From assembly GCA_964641665.1 (NCBI GenBank), contig CAZXKO010000070.1:1-64000 (forward strand): a stretch of 64,000 bases of DNA. Direction: 5' to 3'. The notes beneath the pieces are model-generated. The model saw only the letters and a list, made by a program, of their open reading frames with translations. It was not told where the DNA came from and did not search any database. Positions 17,174 to 27,300 of the stretch are shown piece after piece. A program made the position numbers and the translations under genes. Origin of the DNA: Gp1-AA133 sp964641665 (GTDB lineage Bacteria > Acidobacteriota > Terriglobia > Terriglobales > Acidobacteriaceae). Position 1 is the stretch's first letter. Each line of letters starts with the position of its first letter.

Positions 17174-17929
17174 CTAAACCTTGGCAAGCAAGATGGCGCG
17201 TTGCAGATTGCGCACATTCTCTTCGAGCACTTGCACGCGCGCGTATTCTCGCCCCTGGACCTTTCCCATCGATAGTCGCGGGTTGTAGTGGCGCATCGGA
17301 CTGGGGACCGGGGTACTTAGTCCCACATGAATCTCGCGGACGCCGGTACGTTCGATGATGGCAGCCACGTCATGGTGACCGATGCCGCCGCCCGCCATGA
17401 TACCGATGCGGCCGCGGGCCGACTTGGCGAGCCGGGCGATGGTTTCAGCACCTTGGAGGCATTTTTGTTCGCCGCCTGAGGTAAGAAGCCGGTCGGCTCC
17501 GGTGGCGCAAACGTCTTCAAGGGATTGGAATAGGTCGGCGGACATGTCGAAGGCGCGATGAAAGGTGACGTTGAGCGGGCGCGCCAACTCGACCAGTTGG
17601 CCGGTGCAGTGGACATCGACGTGGCCGTCGGCATCCAGGATGCCGAGAACGACGCCGTCGGCGCCCAGTTCCTTAGCGACGGCGATGTCGCGGCGCATGA
17701 TCTCGACTTCTTCGCCGGAATAGCAGAAGTCTCCGCCGCGGGTTCGAATAATGACCTGCAGGCCGATGGAGACACGCGCGCGGACCATTTCGATCAGGCC
17801 GGCACTGGGAGTGACTCCTCCCTCGAGCAGATCACTACACAACTCGACGCGCGCCGCCCCACCCTGCTGCGCGGCCATTGCAGACGCAACCGAGTCAACG
17901 CAGACTTCAATCAGTACTTGTTCGGCCAT
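17174..17929 (-). CDS. cutC: CutC family protein (copper homeostasis CutC)
   Basis: 251 residues, the usual family length. The TIM-barrel signature is clear: LIEVCVDSVASAMAAQQGGA at the N-terminus, RVELCSDLLEGGVTPSAGLI, VIIRTRGGDFCYSGEEVEIM, then VTFHRAFDMSADLF and the glycine-rich IGIMAGGGIGHHDVAAII. CutC was linked to copper tolerance in E. coli, but its biochemical role is unsettled. The start ATG is at the conserved N-terminus. It lies between the conjugative remnant and the N-glycan locus and shows no link to either. Confidence 0.92.
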   Translation of the reverse strand: MAEQVLIEVCVDSVASAMAAQQGGAARVELCSDLLEGGVTPSAGLIEMVRARVSIGLQVIIRTRGGDFCYSGEEVEIMRRDIAVAKELGADGVVLGILDADGHVDVHCTGQLVELARPLNVTFHRAFDMSADLFQSLEDVCATGADRLLTSGGEQKCLQGAETIARLAKSARGRIGIMAGGGIGHHDVAAIIERTGVREIHVGLSTPVPSPMRHYNPRLSMGKVQGREYARVQVLEENVRNLQRAILLAKV

Positions 17930-18059
17930 GGGTCCCGTTTATGAAAATCGTCGCGAGAGTATCGAAGCATTCGATCCTGATTCGCAACTGCGCGAACCCC
18001 CATCGCCGGCGAACGGATTAGATGAACAATCTGCGCTGCTTAAGAGGCTCTCGGTCTTG

Positions 18060-18097
18060 GGAGGCCGCCCGAAGCGCATGCTTCCGGGCATGCCTCC
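18060..18097 (-). terminator. Strong stem-loop after the TonB-dependent receptor gene
   Basis: GGAGGC at 18060-18065 pairs with GCCTCC at 18092-18097, and an inner stem GAAGC-GCAT-GCTTC with flanking GGGC/GCCC closes the hairpin. It begins 13 bases after the receptor stop codon in the direction of transcription. No T run follows, so it may be an mRNA 3' end stabiliser or factor-dependent terminator. Confidence 0.45.
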
Positions 18098-18109
18098 AGC
18101 CGGTCAAGG

Positions 18110-21100
18110 CTAGAAGGAGTAGTGCAGCCCGAGTTGAACATGTCGTTCCTGGGAGCGAACGCTGCTGATAGCACCAAAGTTGCTGTCAGTGATCCCGTTA
18201 TCAGGATTTCCGTAACTGGCGATATTGAAGATATTGAAGAAGTCAGCACGGAAGCTAAGAACGTGCTCCTCACGCCACAGGTGGAAGTCCTTGAAGAAAG
18301 ACGCATCGACGCTGCGATAGCCCGGGGCACGTTGCGTGCTATTGCGCGCTGTGCCGAACGTAAACGGCGCCGACGCCCCATAGGCACAGACTCCATTGTC
18401 TGCGCCCATACAGGGCTGGGCCGATGGATCCGTTCCCCACCAGTTGCTTAGCGAGCGGTTCCGAATGATCATGGGGCGGTACTGATTGGCTCGGCTGAAG
18501 CCCCATCCGCCGTTGTTCGTGTTGCTGTTATTTGGGCCAAAGATGGTGACCGGCAATCCTGAATACACGATGGCCGAGGTTGCAAGTCTCCATCCTCCAA
18601 ACACTGCATCGAGGGCCCCCTTCGCGTTACCGCCATAGGCCCTGCCATGACCAAAGGGAAGGTCATACACCCCTACAAAGTTCAAGCTGTGGCGAACGTC
18701 CATGGCGGAAGACCCGTAATCGGCGTTGAGATCGTAACCGTTCTGGACCGAGAGCCCGTTGAAACTTGTATTCGACACGGCGTAGTTTCCGGATGAATCG
18801 GTCAAGGATTTTGCAAACGTGTAATTCAGCGTATATTCGAAGCCTCGGTGTGGTCGCTGACGCAATGTAAACTGGGCCGCGTTGTAGGTCATCCTGGCCT
18901 GGGACTCGGTAATGAGAATACTGCCGCATTCTCCGACCAGGGCGAAGTAAGGAGGTTGGTCAGCCGGCGGAATGTTCGACGCGGCGCATCCCCCAATGGC
19001 GGAAATATCCTGAGCCTGGGTTGTAGTGAGCTGATTGCCGTTGCGGTAGTCGGCCAGGTGATGCCCCACTTGGCCATGATATGCCGCGCTCAGAGATAGC
19101 TCACTTGTGATCGCGTATTCCGTGCCTAGAGTGAACTGATGGGTGTACGCGGGTTGCACATCTTGGGGCCACACGGAGTACAACGAGTTGTTGATTCCCA
19201 GAGGTTGGCTGAACGCATCAGCAACCGTGAACGGCGATCCCCCCGAAGTCCCCGACGGAGTGTTGGCATTGCTGTTGATGGCAAGCGAAAAGGGTGGACT
19301 GGAAGTCAGGCGCTGATTGAAGGAAAAACCCTCAAAGAAGCTGGTTGCACCGTAGCCGCCCCGAACGACGAGCTTCGGCATGGCTTGGAAAGCGAAGCCC
19401 ACGCGGGGCATGATTTGTCTGTAACTGGCGTTGTAGCACGAGTGACTGGAGCAAACGATCGACCCAGGTGCCGCGCCAGCGGGCACATGCCCCGCATACT
19501 CGACGACACCGCCTGGAAGGACGTTGGCGGTCTTGTTGTTCTGCTCATACCAAGGCTGGTCATATTCGTAGCGAATTCCAAGATTCAGGGTTAGCCTGGA
19601 AGTCATCTTGAAATCGTCCTGGAAATAACCTGCGAGCCGCCACTGTCGATTGCCGACCCATCCAAGGGGGGAAGCGAGCTGAACATTGGAAATCCGGCCA
19701 AGAACGAAGTCTGCCGCACCCCAGCCTGACCCGCCCGCGGGACCCGTAAATTGACCGCTGTAACCGAACTGACCTAGAAACCCCACGTTTCCCGCGTTTA
19801 GGTAGTTCTGCTGATACCTCGTGGCCTGTCCGCCAATCGAGAGGTAATGCTTGCCCCGTTGCCAGGTCACATTGTCGTAGTAGTTGAAAGTATTGTCGGT
19901 AAAGACCTGCGGATTAGCATTTGTACCCAGGTAACTTACGCCGTTGTTGATGCTCTGTCCTGTGAAACCCACGTATTTCTGAGTGCCAAAAGGAATGCCG
20001 ACTTTTGAGTTGCCGGTGTAGCCAAAGAGTCCCGTTGGATCGCTGGGGACACCATTGTTCCAGCGCACCCTGGTGAAGCCGAAGCGAGCTTCATTGACGA
20101 TCGTCGGTGAAAACGTGTGAACAAAACTGGCGCCGGCAATCTTCGTGGGGTAGGTGTTATGGTTGGGAAAGTCTACCGGAATGAGGGCTGTCGTATAGTC
20201 GCTGCCCGTGCCCTGAGAATAGAAACCCGAAATCTTGTTCTTCTCCCCTGGAGTCCAGTCGACCTTGAAATCTTCCTGGTTGTTCGAAACGTACCCGGAC
20301 TGGGGGCCCACAAAGTTTCCCTGAATCAATCCGTCCCCTCCGTTGCTAATTGATACCGGAGGCCGATTGGGTAACGGATAGATTTCCGGATGCGCAAACA
20401 GGTAGACCGCAACCGGATTCATGATGGGCACGCCCTGGTCACTTGCGTAAGGCGTGAAATTGTTTTGCGTGTCGTAAAGCTGAATAGGCGAAGCAGCGTC
20501 AGTCAGCAGGGCTGAGAAGTCTCCGTTGCGCATTGCTTGGGTAAGGACGCTCGCCGAGCTCGATCCGCCAGTGTGATGGCGCACGCCCTCGTAGTCCCCA
20601 AAGAAGAAAAGCTTGTTCTTGAGGATGGGCCCTCCAATGGTCCCGCCAAAGATATTTTGGGTGTATGAGTTCTTTGGGGTGACCGGAGAACTGAGGCCGT
20701 TCGACCATGAATTGGCATCGAGCTTCTCGTTTTGCAGCAGGTCGTACAAAGAGCCGTGAAACCGGTTGGTGCCGGATTTCAGCACGGTTACGATCGCACC
20801 GCCGTTGGCATTTCCATAGGTCGCATTAGCATTGCCCGAGACGACGCGAACTTCAGCAATGGCGTCGGGAGCCGGGTTGTAGCCGATCAGATTGTTCTGC
20901 GGTTCGTTGTTGTCGGCGCCTTCGATCGTGTAGTTGTTCGCTTGCTCGCGATTGCCATTGATTGCCGCTATGCCACTGTTGTACGTATTGCGTTCGATGG
21001 CGTTATTTCCGCTCATCCCAGTGGGATCGGTATCGATTGCCCCCGGCTGGTACAGGGTAAGCGCGGAGAAGTTCCGCCCGTTCAGCGGAATATTCGCGAT

Positions 21101-21532
21101 CTCACTGGTCGAAAGCGTGTTCCCCAAGGTGGCGTCAGTCGTGTCGAGGATCGGGTGAATGGTTTCGTTCACTTCTACCGTCGTCGAGTCGGTGATTTTG
21201 AGCGTCGCGTCCACCTTGGCCGTCTGGTTGATCTCCAAGGGGAAGGCTTCCACTTTCTCAATCGCAAATCCCTTTGCCGCAATTGTGACCGTGTACGTGC
21301 CGATGGGCAGGAAGCGGAGGGTGTACACGCCGGCGGAATTGGTCAGCGCCGAGGTTTGCACTCCGGTCGCCGTATTCTCGGCAACGACTTTTGCTCCCAC
21401 GACCACCGCGCCGCTGGGATCGGTGACCAACCCAGCGATTGAACCCGCAACGGTTTGCCCCAAGGCGGATGGCAACCAGAATAGGGCGCTCAACCCGCAA
21501 ACGAACAGGTAGCGGAACAGATTTGTTCTCAT
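18110..21532 (-). CDS. Oar-type TonB-dependent outer-membrane receptor
   Basis: About 1140 residues when started at ATG 21532, which has AGAGGA upstream and begins the signal peptide MRTNLFRYLFVCGLSALFWL. After cleavage comes a carboxypeptidase-regulatory-like domain (GSIAGLVTDPSGAVVVGAKV and TNSAGVYTLRFLPIGTYTVT), then a plug with NIPLNGRNFSALTLYQPGAI, then a large beta-barrel ending in the typical C-terminal HYSF. Such receptors import oligosaccharides or bind macromolecules at the outer membrane using TonB energy. It is divergent from the DeoR gene and heads the N-glycan locus; its promoter carries the motifs shared with the glycosidase promoter. Substrate is inferred from that context. 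Confidence 0.92.
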   Translation of the reverse strand: MRTNLFRYLFVCGLSALFWLPSALGQTVAGSIAGLVTDPSGAVVVGAKVVAENTATGVQTSALTNSAGVYTLRFLPIGTYTVTIAAKGFAIEKVEAFPLEINQTAKVDATLKITDSTTVEVNETIHPILDTTDATLGNTLSTSEIANIPLNGRNFSALTLYQPGAIDTDPTGMSGNNAIERNTYNSGIAAINGNREQANNYTIEGADNNEPQNNLIGYNPAPDAIAEVRVVSGNANATYGNANGGAIVTVLKSGTNRFHGSLYDLLQNEKLDANSWSNGLSSPVTPKNSYTQNIFGGTIGGPILKNKLFFFGDYEGVRHHTGGSSSASVLTQAMRNGDFSALLTDAASPIQLYDTQNNFTPYASDQGVPIMNPVAVYLFAHPEIYPLPNRPPVSISNGGDGLIQGNFVGPQSGYVSNNQEDFKVDWTPGEKNKISGFYSQGTGSDYTTALIPVDFPNHNTYPTKIAGASFVHTFSPTIVNEARFGFTRVRWNNGVPSDPTGLFGYTGNSKVGIPFGTQKYVGFTGQSINNGVSYLGTNANPQVFTDNTFNYYDNVTWQRGKHYLSIGGQATRYQQNYLNAGNVGFLGQFGYSGQFTGPAGGSGWGAADFVLGRISNVQLASPLGWVGNRQWRLAGYFQDDFKMTSRLTLNLGIRYEYDQPWYEQNNKTANVLPGGVVEYAGHVPAGAAPGSIVCSSHSCYNASYRQIMPRVGFAFQAMPKLVVRGGYGATSFFEGFSFNQRLTSSPPFSLAINSNANTPSGTSGGSPFTVADAFSQPLGINNSLYSVWPQDVQPAYTHQFTLGTEYAITSELSLSAAYHGQVGHHLADYRNGNQLTTTQAQDISAIGGCAASNIPPADQPPYFALVGECGSILITESQARMTYNAAQFTLRQRPHRGFEYTLNYTFAKSLTDSSGNYAVSNTSFNGLSVQNGYDLNADYGSSAMDVRHSLNFVGVYDLPFGHGRAYGGNAKGALDAVFGGWRLATSAIVYSGLPVTIFGPNNSNTNNGGWGFSRANQYRPMIIRNRSLSNWWGTDPSAQPCMGADNGVCAYGASAPFTFGTARNSTQRAPGYRSVDASFFKDFHLWREEHVLSFRADFFNIFNIASYGNPDNGITDSNFGAISSVRSQERHVQLGLHYSF

Positions 21533-21590
21533 AGGGGTTCCTCTTCTTAGGACGCGACGGTAATCAGGAACGCACATCACTGTCAAGAAT

Positions 21591-21619
21591 AAAATGATCA
21601 TTTTGCCACTATTCGATCA
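21591..21619. promoter_or_regulatory. Operator region of the receptor promoter
   Basis: The palindrome AAAATGATCATTTT (21591-21604), the word TTTGCCACT (21602-21610; AGTGGCAAA on the receptor strand) and TTCGATCA (21612-21619) are packed together. On the minus strand a TTGACA-like -35 (21581-21586) lies just downstream, with a weak -10 (TTACCG) after 17 bases. AGTGGCAAA followed by TRATCRTTTT also occurs before the mannosidase gene. The surrounding region 21620-21896 holds nothing else supportable. Confidence 0.6.
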
Positions 21620-21896
21620 TAGATATGGGATTTAATGGCGCTTGTGGCATTGGATGGGCACTATGCGAGCTTCTAACCCAGGGGCCCGTCGGTTGACCAA
21701 TCTTGACGATTTGGCGTTGCTCCGTCAATGATCGTCGGGCGTGCAGCAGTGGCTCACCTTGGTCTAAAGTGTTGTTCTTTGACGCGATCTGGCGGGTAAG
21801 GAACGCACCCTGGGAGTCGAAGGTGGGGCAATTCCGCGAGACGGGCGGTCCGGGGGAGTCCTTGGCACCGATTCGCGTTCACTCTCAAGGCTAGAC

Positions 21897-21921
21897 TGAT
21901 CGAATTACACGAGTTCGATCA
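21897..21921. promoter_or_regulatory. Inverted repeat operator upstream of the DeoR gene
   Basis: TGATCGAA (21897-21904) and TTCGATCA (21914-21921) form a perfect eight-base inverted repeat with a nine-base spacer, about 120 bases before the regulator start. The same half-site occurs in the receptor and glycosidase promoter regions, which suggests autoregulation and a common regulon. Confidence 0.6.
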
Positions 21922-22038
21922 ATTTGATGCTCTGTATGTAGAATCATGCACTCCGAAGCGTGGCTTGCTATAGTCTGAACTCGCGTAGGGTTTTCGTTGC
22001 TGGCAAATTCTCACACCCCACGGCGGTAAGACGTTCCA

Positions 22039-22818
22039 ATGAAGACACGCCCCCGGGAAGATCAAATCCTGAAAGAGTTGCGGCGGAAGGGAAACCTGTC
22101 GCTCGACGAGTTGATCGCGGACGTCGGGGCATCGGCGGCGAGCGTGCGGCGCGATCTGGCCAAGCTGGAAGCAAGAGGGCTGGTGCGGCGAACACACGGC
22201 GGCGTAACACTGGTCGAACCACTGCTTTATGAGCCCTTCCGATACGATTCTCTGTTTCAAAACCGGGAGCAGCACCGCCCGGCGGAGAAGCGCAGGATCG
22301 GACTGGCGGCATCTGAACTGATTCACGAAAACGAGACGGTGGGTTTCACGGCCGGCACCACGACGACGCACGTGGCGAGAAATCTGAGGAACCGGCACAA
22401 CATTCGCGTAATTACGAACGCGATTAATATCGCGATGGAGTTGAGCAATTGTACGGGGTTGAAGACCTTCGTTACCGGAGGATTCGTGCAGTGGGCGGGG
22501 TCGTTCTCTCTGGTGGGACATGCCGCGATCACTTCGCTGAATGACATTTATATGGATCGAGTGTTTGTGAGCGTGTGTGGAATCGACGTGGAGCGCGGCA
22601 TCACCGTGATCGAACCGGAAGAAGGATTAACCTTTCGCGCCATGATTCAGCAGGCCAAACAGACGATCGTAGTAGCGGATTCAACCAAGATCGGGATGGT
22701 GACGCCGGCGCTGATTTGTCCGATCTCAGACATTGACATGCTGATTACCGACAAACGAGCTTCAGACAAGACGATTACGCCGTTCCTGGAGCGGGGGATT
22801 GAAGTGCAGCGGGTGTAG
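22039..22818 (+). CDS. DeoR/GlpR family transcriptional regulator
   Basis: 259 residues, normal for the family. The N-terminal DeoR helix-turn-helix is clear (REDQILKELRRKGNLSLDEL, then SAASVRRDLAKLEARGLVRR and the hallmark THGGV). Residues 85-240 form the DeoRC sugar-phosphate sensor domain, with GFTAGTTTTHVARNL, VITNAINIAMEL and VVADSTKIG. Such regulators respond to phosphorylated sugars. The gene is divergent from the receptor and its stop is two bases from the stop of the fucosidase, so it sits between the parts of the N-glycan locus. Fucose- or mannose-derived phosphates are plausible inducers (inference). Confidence 0.9.
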   Translation: MKTRPREDQILKELRRKGNLSLDELIADVGASAASVRRDLAKLEARGLVRRTHGGVTLVEPLLYEPFRYDSLFQNREQHRPAEKRRIGLAASELIHENETVGFTAGTTTTHVARNLRNRHNIRVITNAINIAMELSNCTGLKTFVTGGFVQWAGSFSLVGHAAITSLNDIYMDRVFVSVCGIDVERGITVIEPEEGLTFRAMIQQAKQTIVVADSTKIGMVTPALICPISDIDMLITDKRASDKTITPFLERGIEVQRV

Positions 22819-22819
22819 G

Positions 22820-24196
22820 TCACGGCGAACCGTTTTTCGAATCGAAGACCTGGAATTCGCGGATGTGAGCCTCCGCGGACGAAGAAAGTATATTGAGGCG
22901 CACTCGTGCGGTGGTTACAGGCGCAAAGTGGTCGATTCGCTTGTGCCCGATCGCATTGCCTTTGAAAACTTGGATCCACTCCCCGTTTCCGTTTATTTCG
23001 ACTGCATATTTCTGGATGTGCTGGCCGGCGTTCAGCCATTCCATCGTCAGAACAGAATCGAAGGTGGCGGGAGTAGCAAAATTCACCTCGAGTACCGCAT
23101 GGTGCGAGCCGCTTGGTGCTGACCAGAACGTGTCAGGATCGCCGTCGAGAGCTTGTTCCATTTCCGGGCTTGCCTTGACATGGTGGGCGACAAGATTGTT
23201 GCCGTATCGCTGGCGCAGAGCGGCGCCTAATTCCTTCAGCCTCTGAACATCACCTTCCGGCAGGAGTCCGCGACGGTCGGGCGCAATTCCCAGCACAAGC
23301 TGTCCACCCCGGCCGACCGTCTGCTCGTACGCGGCAATCAGTTCGGGCAGGCTTTTGAGGCTGGATTCGTCGTTGGGGTGCCAGAACCAGTGATTCTTGT
23401 GTAGCGGCGTGTCGGCTTCGACTGGGCGCCAGCGAAGATATCCGTGGCGGTCGATCACGTTCCAGTTCTCGTACGGGATGACTCCGTCTTCATTTCCGAC
23501 CCAGCGAATGTCGCCGTAGTCAAATAGCGCGACGTCGGCAAACACCAGCGTGTTGGGCTGGTAGGTGCGGAGTTCCTCGATGATGCGGGGAAAGTTGTAG
23601 ACGTGACCGGCGCTGCCGGCTCCATCAAGCCAGAACTCCTGCAGATCGCCGTAACCCTGGGCGAGTTCGTCGAGCTCGGCAGAGTAGTACTTGTCGTACT
23701 CGGCCGAGTTGCTGTACCTGGGCTCGTGGCGATCCCAGGGAGATAGGTACACGCCAAACTTCAACCCATATTTTCTTGCGGCTTGTTCGACTCGGTGGAC
23801 TACATCACCGTGGGCGTTTTCCCACGGGCTGCCCTTGACGCTGTAGTCGGTCTGGGCAGTTGGCCAGAGGCAAAAGCCGTCATGATGCTTTGCGACGAAG
23901 ACTACGTATTTGACTCCGGCGGACTGTAGAGCCTGCATCCATTGCTCGGGGTCGAATTGCGTGGGATTGAAAACTCTTGGATCTGCGGTGCCGTCGCCCC
24001 ATTCGCGATCGAGAAAGGTGTTCGGGCCAAAATGGATGATCGCGCCGAATTCGAGATCCTGCCAATCGACCTGCTGCGGAGAGGGTTTTATGTCCGTGAA
24101 CGTCTGTGCGGAGCCCCGGACGAGCATGATCACGAGAAACAGGGCGACGTTTTGCGCGCGGCTGGGGATAGGCATGCGCAAAATCGTAACACTCAA
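22820..24196 (-). CDS. GH29 alpha-L-fucosidase, secreted, with C-terminal carbohydrate-binding-like domain
   Basis: About 458 residues. The best-supported start is TTG 24196, which has GGAG seven bases upstream; ATG 24175 lacks one. Both give a signal peptide (PSRAQNVALFLVIMLVRGSA). The GH29 catalytic domain is unmistakable: HFGPNTFLDREWGDGT, VVFVAKHHDGFCLWPT, VYLSPWDRHEPRYSNS and the nucleophile region LQEFWLDGAGS. The NTFLDREWGDG form is typical of GH29 subfamily B, which prefers alpha-1,3/4-linked fucose. The last 120 residues resemble an F5/8-type (discoidin) domain. The gene is about 110 bases downstream of the mannosidase on the same strand and is probably its operon partner. Confidence 0.9.
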   Translation of the reverse strand: MSVTILRMPIPSRAQNVALFLVIMLVRGSAQTFTDIKPSPQQVDWQDLEFGAIIHFGPNTFLDREWGDGTADPRVFNPTQFDPEQWMQALQSAGVKYVVFVAKHHDGFCLWPTAQTDYSVKGSPWENAHGDVVHRVEQAARKYGLKFGVYLSPWDRHEPRYSNSAEYDKYYSAELDELAQGYGDLQEFWLDGAGSAGHVYNFPRIIEELRTYQPNTLVFADVALFDYGDIRWVGNEDGVIPYENWNVIDRHGYLRWRPVEADTPLHKNHWFWHPNDESSLKSLPELIAAYEQTVGRGGQLVLGIAPDRRGLLPEGDVQRLKELGAALRQRYGNNLVAHHVKASPEMEQALDGDPDTFWSAPSGSHHAVLEVNFATPATFDSVLTMEWLNAGQHIQKYAVEINGNGEWIQVFKGNAIGHKRIDHFAPVTTARVRLNILSSSAEAHIREFQVFDSKNGSP

Positions 24197-24306
24197 TCGC
24201 GTTCTCCGTTTCTTGGTTTGCCTGGCGCACGTTCTTTGCGCACTCTGCGGGCAAGAACAGACCAACCGCAAAGGACGCGCCGGATTTCGAAGGCTGCCGA
24301 GAAAGA

Positions 24307-27300
24307 CTAACGACCAGTCACCAGTGCTTTGCCGTTGGGCGCCGCCTGATCGACGCGCAGGTAGGCGCTGCCGAAGGCGGCGATTTCAAAGTCATGCGCT
24401 TGGGTAATGATTGCTCCCGCGGCATCACTCGATCGGACTGAAACGGGGGAACCGTCGTTCCAGAGAAAGTCACCCCTCTGGATCTTCTCAGTCGGGTTAT
24501 AGAGATAGACCAGCCAGCTGTGGCCGTCTGCAATGGGCTTAATGGAAGAGATGAGGACGTTAGATGAAGAAAGACGCAGCAGCGAGGAACGGGGTGGAGT
24601 AGAGGCGTCGGCCAAGGAGACGATTAGCGGCTGCCGGCGTTCTGTGCCGAATTTCGCTGCATCGACGGCGTCGAAGGTGGCGTGGGGCAGGATCGAGTAA
24701 GAGAACGTTACCGGGCCTTCTTGATCTGCCTTGTAATTGGTGTGCCAGTAGTTGTTCATCACGTAGGAGTAGATCGAGGACGAGGGCGCAATTGATTTCA
24801 TCCAGGGCTGCTCAGCGGTAATGGCGCCGATTTCTACGAGCGGGGCGTTGCGTGAGGCCCAGGTCACACCGTAATTGCGGTTGGAGATGTCGACCCAACT
24901 CTGTACGGAAAAGAAATTCTTACAAGCTCCGGCTAGCTGGTCGGTTTCGGGACGAACAAATGCATCAGCGACGTCGTAGCGCAGTTGGCCACCGGGCACG
25001 GAAAATGGAAAAGCGATGTGGACGGCTTCTTTATCGCGGACCGGAAGTTTGTCGATATTCGTGATCACGTCGAGGCGGTTCACACCTTCGGCGAGGCGAA
25101 TTTCGGTGGAATAGCGCCTGGCACCGGGGGCGTCGGCCTCAACGAGCATCGAGACGACCAGATTCCCTTGCTCCTTTACTCGCAGCCGAGCGTTGGAAAT
25201 TGGCTGCGCTTTGTCAGGATCTGTACCCAAAACGTAGAGGTACTGATTCAGACCAGTGCGCTGCGCATGATCTACCAGCTGAACGCCTCCTTCCTTCCAG
25301 GTCAGGGCGTCGATTGCGCCGGTTTGTGAGTTCACGGAGACGGCGATGAAGTCGTTCTCCATGTCATTGGATTGAATCTTGGCGGCATTGCGACTGAAGG
25401 CTTGTCCCTTTTCTACGAAGAGACGCTTGGCGGAAAACGGAGCGACGTTTTCGATGAGAACGGCGAGTTCCCCGGTGGAGAGACGCTGCGTCGGGACGGG
25501 GTGGCCGTCGACGTCAACGACGCGATCACCGGCCGCGCTCAGCTCGGGCGTGAGGAATGCTACGTCCGTGCGTGGCCAGGAATTTGTGTTGTAGACATCG
25601 ATCGGCGTTATGGTTTTGGACTGCGCTGCTGGAGAATGCAGAGCGTTCGACAGCAAGTCGCGTGACGCGCGATCGGCGTCAAGAGCGAATTTGCGCTTGG
25701 TCTCCCATTGTTGTTTGACGAAGGGCAGATCCGGCTCCTCGGTGCTGTTGTGGGCCCCCCATGTGTGCTCGTCATAGAACGTTACGTTGCGCCAGGCGGA
25801 ATCGTATTCGTCGGCGGGATAGGAAGCCGGCGAGAGCATCGACCACAAGGCTTCGCCCTGGATCAGCCGATCCACGGTGCCGCGATTTAGCGCGGTTTCG
25901 AAGGCGGTGGAGTCGGCTCCGTCTTCCCAGTACGGAGTGAAGTCTCCCCGCACGACGGGGAGGGTCAAGCCGTAGCGCTTCTCGAACTCCTCGAACATTT
26001 GCTCGTGAGTAGCCAAGATGAGGCGGGGTGTGACGTAACGGTCGTTCCACTGACGGACGAAGTCGGCAAGCGTGGGATCGGGCGGACCGTTGTCGCCGAG
26101 GGTGTAGGGAAGCTGGAAGATTTCGTAGGGGTAGGAAATGTCGTCCAGCTTGCGCGCCAGCTTCATGATCTTGTCGTCGCCGAGTTTGCTGAGCGGTCCC
26201 TCGTGGAAGCTGGCGTAGCTGGCGCCGGCCATCCAGGTCAGCACTCTCTCCTGACCGGATTGGGAGGTCCAGTAAAACGGCTTGTCGCCCCAGGCTTGCA
26301 ACGTGTAGCCGATGCGATCGCCAGAGTTGGGCGCGGTGGCGAAATATTTGACGCCGCTCTGCGCCATCGCGGAGACGATTCCCCAGCTGAAGCCGGGAAC
26401 ATCGGAAGTGATGGCGGTGGTCATGGGAATGTGGTAGTCCGCGCGCAGCGCGCGGGCGAAATCGAAGAAGTGGCTGATCTCCACCGAATTGGCCAGGCCG
26501 GTCAGCATGTTGGCGTAGAGAGCACTGAGTCCGATGCTGCCGGAGCGGACGTCGGCGAAGAATTCGTTGCGTTGGGCCGCGGAGGCCTGCTTCAGATAGC
26601 TCTGCAGGGCCCAGAGAGTTTCCATATTCCATTTGTAGCGGGCGTCGGCGGGATAGTCTCGCGTGTCACGGATGAGGCGCATGGCCTGTTCCAGGTTGTT
26701 CCACTGTTTGCGTTCGACGTCGCGCTGCAGATCGGTGTATCCGATGTCGTTGTGAGAGTAGGAGAGAAGATAGAAATCTCTCTTGTGGACGGGGGCGACG
26801 GGAATCGTGCTGGTTTCGACGACGTTTCCATTGAGCTTAAAGACGAGGGGGATGGTAGTGGCGGAGGTGACGGCGGGGATCGGCAAACGCAGAACGTTCG
26901 CTCCGATTTTGAGGTCCGCGCGGATCGGTTCGTAATCGGGGATGTGAACTTCGACGGTGCGACCGGCGACCAGGTTATCGAGGCTGAGCCGCAACTGTTG
27001 CAAAGTGTGTGCGCCGTCCCTGACGAGGGCGGGCTCGGAGCGCACCCGGGGCACAAAATTGAACCGGTGCTGAAACGTCATGTACCAGTCCGCACTGCCC
27101 GAGTTGTCGCCTTGCACTTCGAGCGTGAGGGGTTGGCCGGGCGGGAAATCTTTAGCCGGGAGTTCCAGTGTCATGTAGCCGAACAGATCGCCGACGTGGT
27201 CGGTCATCGTCGCGGCAAACGAGAGTTTTCCGCCGTCTTTTCCAGCAATTTGCCACGCTTTCGCCGTCGCGTCTTTGGCGTTGTGGAACGTGAACCAGAG

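Noticed and set aside
17928..18113. Plus-strand 61-residue frame starting at an ATG that overlaps the cutC start
   Set aside because: The start lies in the palindrome CCATGG shared with the cutC ATG on the other strand, there is no ribosome-binding site, and the frame covers the hairpin after the receptor gene; the protein sequence is not recognisable.
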